Position numbers and translations under genes: made by a program. A model generated the notes under the pieces. It was not told the origin of the DNA, ran no database searches, and saw only the letters and a program-made list of their open reading frames with translations. This document shows, piece by piece, positions 1 through 6,740 of a stretch of 9,313 bases of DNA (position 1 is its first letter; every line of letters begins with the position of its first letter). This stretch comes from an uncultured Flavobacteriia bacterium (GTDB lineage Bacteria; Bacteroidota; Bacteroidia; Flavobacteriales_D; Crocinitomicaceae): NCBI GenBank assembly GCA_903928365.1, contig CAIYQV010000382.1, forward strand, positions 1 through 9,313, given 5' to 3'.

Positions 1-1
1 A

Positions 2-100
2 GTGGTGGATGTTTCACATCTGGAAGAAGGAAGTTACTTTATGCTTCTTCTTGACTTCGACCACAACCCTCGTGGACAGTGTCTTGTGGTTAAGAACTAG
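2..100 (+). CDS. C-terminal end of a probable T9SS-secreted protein (5' truncated)
   Basis: Only the last 32 codons are inside the window, ending at a TAG stop at 98-100. The frame reads VVDVSHLEEGSYFM, then LLLDF, a short polar turn, and ends QCLVVKN. This follows the type A T9SS C-terminal sorting domain pattern: a D-(V/L)-S-x-L-x-x-G-x-Y-F strand, a hydrophobic strand, a turn, and a terminal strand ending in hydrophobic residues plus lysine. In that family the domain directs export across the outer membrane through the type IX system and is removed on arrival. The cargo domain lies left of the window, so the protein's function is unknown. No other gene explains these bases. The call rests on a short stretch and would be wrong if the upstream frame is closed. 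Confidence 0.6.
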   Translation: MVDVSHLEEGSYFMLLLDFDHNPRGQCLVVKN

Positions 101-101
101 A

Positions 102-1910
102 TCATTTTAAGGTGAACCAATCAATTCTAAGATTCCGATAAGCATTGGTTTGACCGAAAGTCTCTAATCGAAAAGAAATGGAATCAAAAGGCACTTTTGT
201 GTTGTAGGATTGTTGAATACTGGTCCATTTATTCAATCGTTCAATCTGATTTCCAAATGGCTGAACAGCACTTCTGACCTTTGATCCTTTATTGAAATAG
301 TCCATGTAAATCGCAGGATTACTATTGTCAGCATGGATCATTACCTCTCCGGTAAGTTTGCCGTAAAAAGGATAATTTGTAACAGAAATACATGAGCCAA
401 GGGAATCGACTTTAGATCCACAAAGTTGACCATTTGTTATCCAACCATCCCTAAAATAGGAAGTCCCGATCTTTTTGAGTTTTGTGTCTGAAGGAATAGT
501 GTCATTATCATAACCGAACATCCATTCAAAGCGAGGGGCGGTTTTCCATTTTATGCGGGCTAATTGTTCCCATGTCACGTGAGAATAGGGAAGTATATGC
601 TGGTTGAACTGGAATTGAAAGAACTGGAATTGGATCACGCAGACAGCAGCAAATACTAAAAGTACCTGTTTCTTCCAGTTATTCAGTTGATCAATCATAA
701 AGGCGATGGGTATGATTAAAACAGGAAGAAATTCTATCAGCGGGCGCATACCTAAACTGCCACCATACGCCCAGTCCCACCAGCTTGATATCATGTAGAA
801 CAGGATAACGACAAACAGAAGCCATCCGAATGTGAAATATTTCTCTTTGAACTTGGACAGGAAGAATATTCCGGGTAAGATCAATAACAGGAGAGGGCCG
901 TATAGAAAAAATCCTTTTTCTGAACTGAAAAGTACATTTAGGAATTGAGGCTTGTTCCAATTGTCAAATCCTTCCCCTGAATAGGTATAAATGGACCAAG
1001 AGTCAGTTATGTCATGATGCACAAATAGCTGGATGGCGACAAAACAGAAAAAAACGACTAAACCAAGTAAGAACAACTTAAACTTCTCCGAAAATAGAAT
1101 TTTGATTCGCTCAATAAATGAAAGGAAATGATCGAAAAGTAATGGAAGAAAAAAGATGATGATAAGATTTACAGGTCGCAATATGGCAATGATACCAAGC
1201 AGTAGACACATGAATATGAAATGCCGGTCATGTGGTGACTTTGACCATTTAGAGGCAATGTAGAGAAACAATGAGATAATCGCAAATGAGTAGGCATGCG
1301 ACATGCTTGGTACATATACGGAGTACGTGTTCAGATTTGTTCCAAGTGCGATCAGCAAGGCAATCAAGGTGGAAGAAAACGCAGAAACACCAATGGAACG
1401 TAAGAAATGTATGAGTGCGATCATTCCGGTAAGAACCCAGTATAAGGCAGCAAGTTGTATGGAAAAACGATATCCCCTGGAATAACCGTCTGCTTTTTGA
1501 CCAGTCATTTTTATAATACCATGGGCAGCAGCATAAAAGGGCGATTGTAGTAACGGTGTGCCTACATAGAATTTGTTAGTTATCCGCGTACTATTGGGAT
1601 AAAAACAAAGCATACTGCTTAGGTTCTTATCTGGATAATTTTTGACGATCGTATCAATAAAATCAAATGGTTTCTCATTGTTATATACGATGTAATTAGG
1701 CAAATAAGCGTAATAGCCTGTGCCATCGGAAGTCACGTTTGTTGGGGTTTTTGGGATCTTTGAGGTGTATCCGAAATATCTGTCTCCCTGCACGAAATAG
1801 ATCATCGCAATGAGGAGTAATACGACGTAAGAATACCTTGGCAACGTAAGAAAAGATCTCAAAATGAAAAAGTATTTGGTGAAGATACGTATTCTGATGT
1901 TACCACTCAA
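102..1910 (-). CDS. Multi-pass GT-C-type membrane glycosyltransferase (family not recognised)
   Basis: Numbered from a TTG at 1910, the protein has 602 residues. About ten hydrophobic segments are visible, near 27-42, 150-170, 179-197, 204-222, 231-265 (probably two), 279-297, 334-352, 359-377, 394-407 and 415-430. A soluble tail of about 130 residues follows. An SDGTGYYAYLP motif around residue 62, in the first large periplasmic loop, resembles the acidic catalytic site of GT-C enzymes (PMT/ArnT type). SWWDWAYGG followed by GMRPLIEFLP (376-396) is a recurrent motif of such proteins. The likely role is transfer of a sugar from a polyprenyl-phosphate donor at the outer face of the inner membrane; donor and acceptor cannot be told. 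The start is uncertain: ATGs at 1988 and 1964 are in frame but lie 89 and 65 bp inside kdsC and would add a polar leader that is the out-of-frame reading of KdsC's conserved tail. The TTG overlaps the kdsC stop region by only 11 bp. It is the last gene of the cluster. Confidence 0.72.
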   Translation of the reverse strand: MSGNIRIRIFTKYFFILRSFLTLPRYSYVVLLLIAMIYFVQGDRYFGYTSKIPKTPTNVTSDGTGYYAYLPNYIVYNNEKPFDFIDTIVKNYPDKNLSSMLCFYPNSTRITNKFYVGTPLLQSPFYAAAHGIIKMTGQKADGYSRGYRFSIQLAALYWVLTGMIALIHFLRSIGVSAFSSTLIALLIALGTNLNTYSVYVPSMSHAYSFAIISLFLYIASKWSKSPHDRHFIFMCLLLGIIAILRPVNLIIIFFLPLLFDHFLSFIERIKILFSEKFKLFLLGLVVFFCFVAIQLFVHHDITDSWSIYTYSGEGFDNWNKPQFLNVLFSSEKGFFLYGPLLLLILPGIFFLSKFKEKYFTFGWLLFVVILFYMISSWWDWAYGGSLGMRPLIEFLPVLIIPIAFMIDQLNNWKKQVLLVFAAVCVIQFQFFQFQFNQHILPYSHVTWEQLARIKWKTAPRFEWMFGYDNDTIPSDTKLKKIGTSYFRDGWITNGQLCGSKVDSLGSCISVTNYPFYGKLTGEVMIHADNSNPAIYMDYFNKGSKVRSAVQPFGNQIERLNKWTSIQQSYNTKVPFDSISFRLETFGQTNAYRNLRIDWFTLK

Positions 1911-2418
1911 AGGCTTGCTCGGAGAACCATTTACCCTGAACACGGAGCGTCTGTTCGATGACATCACGGACACAGTGCCTTCCTCCATTATAAGGTGAAT
2001 GATAGTCCGAAATGTGCTTTATTTCCATGGCAGCGTCCTGCGGACATGCAGCAACTCCCGCTTTTTTCATGACTTGATAATCAGGAATATCATCACCCAT
2101 GTAGAGAATCTCCTCATCGTTTAATTCATGGTGCGTTTTGATCTGCTCGTAAACTGCAAGCTTGTTAAAAGAGGAAAGATGCACTTCCTGCACTCCTAGA
2201 GCCAATAATCGATCCTTTACGTCCTGAGAATTTCCTCCTGTGACAATCATGATCCGATAGCCCATTTTTACGGCATATTGAATGGCATAAGCATCCCTTG
2301 AATTGAGCGTTCTGACAATCTCATTGTGCAGAAGTGTAACATCTCCGTTGGTCAGAACACCATCTACATCAAAAAGAAAGGTGCTTATCAAATTGAGTTT
2401 TTCTTTATAACTGGTCAT
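1900..2418 (-). CDS. kdsC: 3-deoxy-D-manno-octulosonate 8-phosphate phosphatase, KdsC-like HAD hydrolase
   Basis: This 172-residue protein is the usual size of KdsC. It has the capless HAD (C0) layout: DVDGVLT with nucleophile Asp17 and general acid Asp19, Thr60 in the motif II strand IMIVTGG, Lys86 as motif III, and the GDDIPD metal-binding motif IV at 108-113. The tail GGRHCVRDVIEQTL (about 145-158) corresponds to the conserved GGxGxVRE(V/I) end of KdsC, which reaches into a neighbouring active site of the tetramer. The family hydrolyses Kdo 8-phosphate to Kdo and phosphate in the cytoplasm for lipopolysaccharide inner core synthesis. Related HAD phosphatases act on other nonulosonate phosphates, so the exact substrate is inferred. 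The ATG at 2418 overlaps the end of the upstream DUF2520 gene by 14 bp, suggesting coupled translation. No other Kdo pathway gene lies in the window. Confidence 0.88.
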   Translation of the reverse strand: MTSYKEKLNLISTFLFDVDGVLTNGDVTLLHNEIVRTLNSRDAYAIQYAVKMGYRIMIVTGGNSQDVKDRLLALGVQEVHLSSFNKLAVYEQIKTHHELNDEEILYMGDDIPDYQVMKKAGVAACPQDAAMEIKHISDYHSPYNGGRHCVRDVIEQTLRVQGKWFSEQAFEW

Positions 2419-3166
2419 CGTTTCGATAGGTGTCTTGTATACTTTGAGAAATCAATTGGTAGATTTCACGTTGCTTTTCATTCAGGAGATCGAAGTGTAA
2501 TTGCAGAATTCTTTCATCACCTCTTCTTGCAGGTCCTGTTTGTGATGATCGCGGATCAAAATACTTTAGTTTCTCAGCTGTTTCAAGTAATAAAGGTCGA
2601 AGCAACTCAAAGTGTAATTGTTTTTCTTCCAAAATGGATTTGGAAAGGTACACCATGTGAGTTGTGAAATTATTCATCCAGACTGCGGAAAGATGATAGT
2701 ATATTCGTTCTTCTGAATTAGCATAGTGAACATTTTTTGAAATGAGTCGCGCTAATTTTTCAATTTCATGTAATAACCCAGTGTCTTGCGATTCGATGAG
2801 TAAAGGGAGTTCAGCAGTACTAATCGCCTGATCTTTCTTAAGCGTCTGCAAAGGATATAGAACTCCGGTGCTTGCATTTCGTCCACATTGGTTCAGATGC
2901 ATGGATCCAGAAGTATAAACGGCATATTTATGAGAAGGAATCTCTGATAACACCTCCGTAATTGCATCATCAGTGACGCATACGATAATCAGATCACCTG
3001 ATAATTTGGATACCGAATCAACTACATTACATTTCAGTTTGATAGCCAGGTCAAGTGCTTTATCAGTAGATCGACCATATACATCGCTGAATTTGACACC
3101 TGCCTTTGACAATAAACTCCCCAATTGATGTGCAACGTTGCCTGTTCCTATGATGGATAACTTCAT
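2405..3166 (-). CDS. Rossmann-fold protein with DUF2520 domain, function unassigned
   Basis: The 253-residue product begins MKLSIIGTGNVAHQL, a dinucleotide-binding glycine motif (GTGNVA, residues 7-12) at the end of the first strand, as in ProC/F420-dependent NADP oxidoreductases. DLIIVCVTDDAI (58-69) and the YTSGS strand (84-88) complete the Rossmann core. The second half is helical and carries the DUF2520 signatures: YHLSAVWMNNF (157-167, with His158 and Asn165/Asn166) and QTGPARRGD (209-217). The architecture suggests an NAD(P)-dependent dehydrogenase or a cofactor-binding non-enzyme. No substrate is established that I know of. In other Bacteroidota a DUF2520 gene often precedes a KdsC-like HAD gene (recalled, not checked here), and that pairing is repeated here with a 14-bp overlap. 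It starts 18 bp after the secA stop, so it is probably read from the secA transcript. Confidence 0.87.
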   Translation of the reverse strand: MKLSIIGTGNVAHQLGSLLSKAGVKFSDVYGRSTDKALDLAIKLKCNVVDSVSKLSGDLIIVCVTDDAITEVLSEIPSHKYAVYTSGSMHLNQCGRNASTGVLYPLQTLKKDQAISTAELPLLIESQDTGLLHEIEKLARLISKNVHYANSEERIYYHLSAVWMNNFTTHMVYLSKSILEEKQLHFELLRPLLLETAEKLKYFDPRSSQTGPARRGDERILQLHFDLLNEKQREIYQLISQSIQDTYRNDDQL

Positions 3167-3184
3167 ACGCTGCTTACTTTTGGA

Positions 3185-6100
3185 CTATTTACCGTGGCAC
3201 TGCTTGTATTTCTTGCCGCTTCCGCATGGACAACTATCGTTCCGTCCAATTTTTGGATCTGCTACTACCGGTTGTTGTTTTTCCTGTTTTGGCAAGGAAT
3301 TCTGAATGGCTTGCTGATAACCTTCACTTCCTTGAAAACGAGGAGGAGTGGTCGAAGAACTATTACCGTTGTTTACTTGAGCTTTTTCGTAATTGTGTTG
3401 ATGGGTTACTTCGCGGTTAGTCGTTTCCACTTCTGTTTCGAATGGAATATCCAATTTCATAAGTAGTTCAATGGATTCCGCATTCAAACGGCCAAGCATT
3501 GCTTTAAACAACTCAAACGATTCCAGTTTGTAAACCAGAAGTGGGTCTTTCTGCTCGTACTGAGCATGGTGAACAGCCGAACGAAGGTCGTCCATTTCTC
3601 TTAAATGTTCTTTCCACTCATTATCGATCATTCCTAGGATCACATACTTCTCAAAGGCTTTGGAAATAGCTTTCCCTTCCGTCTTGTATGCCTCCTCTAA
3701 ATCAAGTATGATTTGTACCTCACGTCTGCCATCAGAAAGCGGGAATACAATGTTCTTATACTTGTGAGACATATTCTCATAAACATTCTTGATCTGCGGA
3801 TACGCCTTGTGAGCGATTTTTTCACTTTTACGCTGGTATTGTTCGATCGTTGCGCTGTAGACTTTTTCAACAAGTTCGTTTCGATCTACGGCTGCATATT
3901 CGGCGGCAGAGACAGGAGAATCAATTCCAATGATTCTAATCAGATCCAGTTCGAAGGATTCGTAATCATCTTTGGAATGCGCATTTACGGTAGATTCACA
4001 AATATCATAGAACATGTTGTCGATATCCAGATCCAGGCGGTCACCGTAAAGGGCGTTACGACGTTTGCGATAGATGGCTTTACGCTGTGCATTCATAACG
4101 TCATCATATTCCAGCAATCGTTTACGTACGCCAAAGTTGTTTTCCTCTACTTTCTTTTGAGCACGTTCGATTGACTTGGAAACCATTCCGGCTGTAATAA
4201 CTTCACCTTCCTTGAGTCCCATTTTATCCATGAGTCTCGCAATCCTTTCAGAACCAAACTTACGCATCAGATCGTCTTCAAGAGAAACGAAGAAGATCGA
4301 AGATCCCGGATCACCCTGACGACCGGAGCGTCCGCGTAACTGACGATCCACTCGGCGTGAATCGTGACGTTCTGTACCAATGATTGCTAAACCACCAGCT
4401 TCTTTCACTCCTTCACCCAGTTTAATGTCCGTACCACGACCTGCCATGTTTGTTGCTATGGTTACTGCCCCGGCTTTCCCGGCTTCAGCCACGATCTCCG
4501 CCTCTTTCTGGTGGTATTTGGCATTCAACACCTGGTGATTGACACCTTTCATTTTAAGCATACGGCTTAATAATTCAGAGATCTCAACGGTTGTTGTTCC
4601 AACCAGTACAGGTCTGCCTTGAGCTACCAATTTTTCGGTTTCCTCAATGACAGCGGCATATTTTTCTCTTGCTGTTTTGTAAACAAGGTCGTTCTGATCC
4701 TTTCTTACCACTGAGCGGTTGGTAGGAATCACCACAACATCGAGTTTGTATATATCCCAGAACTCTTTTGCCTCCGTTTCAGCCGTACCAGTCATACCGG
4801 CTAGTTTGTGATACATTCGGAAATAATTCTGCAATGTAATGGTGGCATAAGTCTGCGTGGCAGCTTCTACCTGTACATTTTCCTTCGCTTCGATCGCTTG
4901 GTGTAATCCATCCGAATAACGACGTCCTTCCATGATACGACCCGTTTGCTCATCCACGATCTTTACTTTTCCTTCCAATATCACATACTCTACTTCTTTT
5001 TCAAAGAGGGTATAGGCTTTCAGAAGCTGATTCACTGAATGGATTCGTTCAGATTTGATACTGTAATCACGAATGAGCACATCTTTCTTCTCAAGGAATT
5101 TTTCCTTCTCTAAATTCTCTTTTTGAAGTTTGGCGATTTCAGAACCAATATCAGGCATGATGAAGAAATCACGATCGTCCGATCCAGAGATCAGATCAAT
5201 TCCTTTCGTTGTAAGTTCAATCGTATTGTTTTTCTCATCGATTACGAAATACAATTCGACATCGATCTTCTTCATTTGCTTTCCTTGCTCCTGCATATAG
5301 AAGTTCTCCGTTTTCTGGAGATGCGCCTTAATTCCGGGCTCAGAAAGATATTTTATAAGTGCCTTGTTTTTTGGTAGTCCTCGGTGAGCACGAAGCAAAG
5401 CAATACCGCCGTCTTCGAGCATTTGTTTGGCATCTTTTCCTGCATCAGCTCCACCTTGAATTACAGTTAGAAGTTTTTTAGCATCAGCGAGACATTGATT
5501 TATGTAATTCCGCTGTGCAGCGACCACTGCTTCAACACGAGGCTTCAATTCATAGAATTCATGTTCCTCACCGCGAGGGGTTGGACCCGAAATGATCAAA
5601 GGTGTACGGGCATCATCGATTAATACAGAATCCACCTCATCAACGATGGCAAAGTGATGTTTCTGTTGAACAAGTTCGTCTACACCTCCTGCCATGTTGT
5701 CACGCAGGTAATCAAAACCAAATTCATTGTTAGTTCCGAAAGTGATGTCTGCGAGATAAGCTTTACGACGTTCTTCTGAATTTGGACGATGTTTGTCGAT
5801 ACAGTCTACTTTCAAGCCGTGGAATTGATACAATGGACCCATCCACTCAGAGTCACGTTTTGCGAGGTAATCGTTCACCGTTACGACGTGTACTCCTTTA
5901 CCTGCGAGTGCATTCAAGTATACTGGAAGAGTAGCCACAAGGGTCTTACCTTCACCCGTCTGCATCTCAGCAATATTCCCTCGATGAAGCACGGCTCCAC
6001 CCATAAGCTGAACATCGTAATGCACCATGTTCCATTTTACTTCAGCTCCGGCGGCAGACCATGAGTTGTGCCATATTGCTTGATCACCTTCAATCGTGAT

Positions 6101-6544
6101 ACCGTCTTTCTTTGTAGCCAGTTCCCTGTCAAAATCTTTTGCAGTTACGGTCAATTGGCCATTCTCAGACCATCTTCTTGCTGTTTCTTTTACAACCGCA
6201 AATGCTTCAGGTAAGATTTCCAGTAATATTTCTTCAATCGATTCGTCTATCTGTTTGGAAAGCTTATCAATACGTTCGAAAAGTTCCTCCTTCAAGTGAA
6301 TGGGAGTTTCGATATTGGTGGCTTCTGCTTTCAATTGAGCTAACTCCTGTTCCAGGTCATTGGTCCCAACTTTAATACGCTCTTGAAATTCAGCTGTTTT
6401 TTCGCGCAACTGGTCATCGGTTAGCGTAATGACGCTTTGATTGAAAGAGTTTGACTTGTCAATGTATGGCTGATAGAATTTTCTGTCTTTTTCAGATTTA
6501 TCGCCAAAGAATTTTTTTAGTAATCCGGATATCATGGATATCAT
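3185..6544 (-). CDS. secA: Protein translocase subunit SecA
   Basis: SecA is the cytoplasmic ATPase that pushes unfolded preproteins through SecYEG. Numbered from the ATG at 6544 the protein has 1,119 residues. Visible landmarks are the Walker A motif MQTGEGKT (194-201), the DEVD Walker B box (302-305), the helicase motif TNMAGRGTDI (698-707), and the arginine-finger motif RQLRGRSGRQG (734-744). A polar Q/N/P-rich linker (about 1048-1099) leads to a C-terminal SEC-C zinc motif CPCGSGKKYKQCH, which in other SecAs binds zinc and contacts SecB or ribosomes. It exceeds the roughly 840-900 residues of proteobacterial or Bacillus SecA mainly through an insertion in the first nucleotide-binding domain at about 334-434, a known Bacteroidota feature. 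Two ATGs nine bases apart (6544 and 6535) are both possible starts; the second gives MISGLLKKFFGDKSEKD, closest to the usual SecA N-terminus. A TTG at 6562 is less likely. It heads the minus-strand cluster. Confidence 0.97.
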   Translation of the reverse strand: MISMISGLLKKFFGDKSEKDRKFYQPYIDKSNSFNQSVITLTDDQLREKTAEFQERIKVGTNDLEQELAQLKAEATNIETPIHLKEELFERIDKLSKQIDESIEEILLEILPEAFAVVKETARRWSENGQLTVTAKDFDRELATKKDGITIEGDQAIWHNSWSAAGAEVKWNMVHYDVQLMGGAVLHRGNIAEMQTGEGKTLVATLPVYLNALAGKGVHVVTVNDYLAKRDSEWMGPLYQFHGLKVDCIDKHRPNSEERRKAYLADITFGTNNEFGFDYLRDNMAGGVDELVQQKHHFAIVDEVDSVLIDDARTPLIISGPTPRGEEHEFYELKPRVEAVVAAQRNYINQCLADAKKLLTVIQGGADAGKDAKQMLEDGGIALLRAHRGLPKNKALIKYLSEPGIKAHLQKTENFYMQEQGKQMKKIDVELYFVIDEKNNTIELTTKGIDLISGSDDRDFFIMPDIGSEIAKLQKENLEKEKFLEKKDVLIRDYSIKSERIHSVNQLLKAYTLFEKEVEYVILEGKVKIVDEQTGRIMEGRRYSDGLHQAIEAKENVQVEAATQTYATITLQNYFRMYHKLAGMTGTAETEAKEFWDIYKLDVVVIPTNRSVVRKDQNDLVYKTAREKYAAVIEETEKLVAQGRPVLVGTTTVEISELLSRMLKMKGVNHQVLNAKYHQKEAEIVAEAGKAGAVTIATNMAGRGTDIKLGEGVKEAGGLAIIGTERHDSRRVDRQLRGRSGRQGDPGSSIFFVSLEDDLMRKFGSERIARLMDKMGLKEGEVITAGMVSKSIERAQKKVEENNFGVRKRLLEYDDVMNAQRKAIYRKRRNALYGDRLDLDIDNMFYDICESTVNAHSKDDYESFELDLIRIIGIDSPVSAAEYAAVDRNELVEKVYSATIEQYQRKSEKIAHKAYPQIKNVYENMSHKYKNIVFPLSDGRREVQIILDLEEAYKTEGKAISKAFEKYVILGMIDNEWKEHLREMDDLRSAVHHAQYEQKDPLLVYKLESFELFKAMLGRLNAESIELLMKLDIPFETEVETTNREVTHQHNYEKAQVNNGNSSSTTPPRFQGSEGYQQAIQNSLPKQEKQQPVVADPKIGRNDSCPCGSGKKYKQCHGK
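6527..6544 (-). repeat. Tandem 9-bp duplication containing the secA start codon
   Basis: On the minus strand the sequence ATGATATCC occurs twice in immediate succession (6544-6536 and 6535-6527), each copy beginning with an in-frame ATG. Both encode Met-Ile-Ser, so the protein would begin MISMIS or just MIS. The duplication preserves frame and looks like a slippage or short-duplication event that gave secA two adjacent start codons. A run of seven A residues lies just upstream on the same strand (TTTAAAAAAATG), and I see no Shine-Dalgarno sequence, in keeping with weak SD use in Bacteroidota. Confidence 0.85.
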
Positions 6545-6569
6545 TTTTTTAAAGGAGCCCAAATTTAAA

Positions 6570-6577
6570 CAAATATT
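6570..6577 (-). promoter_or_regulatory. Candidate -7 element for the secA cluster (one mismatch)
   Basis: Read on the minus strand, 6577-6570 is AATATTTG, differing from the Bacteroidota TAnnTTTG consensus only at the first base. Transcription starting a few bases downstream would give a leader of roughly 20-30 nt before the two ATGs. No clear TTTG/TTG -33 element is present at the usual spacing. This is the best match in the region, not a firm assignment. Confidence 0.35.
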
Positions 6578-6728
6578 GAAAGCTCGAGTGTGATCTAATC
6601 TAAATTAACGGCCTGTTCTTGACATAAATTGTTCCAATGTAAAAGTAAGTGACATTTTGTCTGAATGTTTGTTGAAAACGCGTTGAATTTGAACTACCAT
6701 AGTTAAGCTCGCATCGTTCAATTCATTT

Positions 6729-6736
6729 TATCTTTG
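6729..6736 (+). promoter_or_regulatory. -7 promoter element TATCTTTG of guaA
   Basis: TATCTTTG is an exact match to the TAnnTTTG -7 box recognised by the primary sigma factor of Bacteroidota. It ends four bases before the guaA ATG at 6741, so the expected transcription start falls on or next to the start codon. A good TTTG/TTG -33 box at 17-23 bp upstream is not obvious; GTTAAG at 6702-6707 is the nearest weak candidate. Confidence 0.65.
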
Positions 6737-6740
6737 CATC

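Larger units (their letters stand above)
6545..6740. other. Divergent promoter region between secA and guaA
   Basis: This 196-bp AT-rich stretch has no convincing gene and must hold the promoters for both transcription units. On the plus strand a perfect TAnnTTTG element ends four bases before the guaA ATG. On the minus strand the best candidate is AATATTTG at 6577-6570, one base off that consensus. A GTTGAA motif occurs twice close together (6671-6676 and 6682-6687). I see no riboswitch-like folding, no long hairpin and no small ORF with an obvious product. Confidence 0.7.

Noticed and set aside
61..89. CCACAA/TTGTGG hairpin as an intrinsic terminator
   Set aside because: The stem is only 6 bp with a 17-nt loop, has a competing internal CCAC/GTGG pairing, and lacks a T-tract, so it was not listed as a terminator.
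617..644. QFQFFQFQF low-complexity stretch in the GT-C protein as a frameshift or repeat artefact
   Set aside because: The frame continues cleanly on both sides and the stretch falls at the end of the last membrane segment, so it looks like ordinary aromatic membrane-edge sequence.
2326..2667. Plus-strand frame of 113 codons across the kdsC/DUF2520 junction
   Set aside because: It is antisense to two well-supported overlapping genes and resembles no family.
3194..3466. Plus-strand frames (90 and 64 codons) over the 3' end of secA
   Set aside because: They are antisense to the SEC-C zinc motif and linker, and their hydrophobic look comes from reading Lys/Asn/Gln codons in reverse.
3713..4174. 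153-codon plus-strand open frame opposite secA
   Set aside because: It lies wholly antisense to conserved SecA sequence, shows no domain or export pattern, and its composition follows from the complementary codons.
6545..6562. TTG at 6562 as the secA start
   Set aside because: It adds MGSFKK to the N-terminus and sits almost on the predicted transcription start; the ATGs at 6544 or 6535 fit SecA N-termini better.
6600..6740. Purine riboswitch before guaA
   Set aside because: I see no purine-aptamer core or stem set, and the -7 box next to the ATG leaves no leader to hold one.
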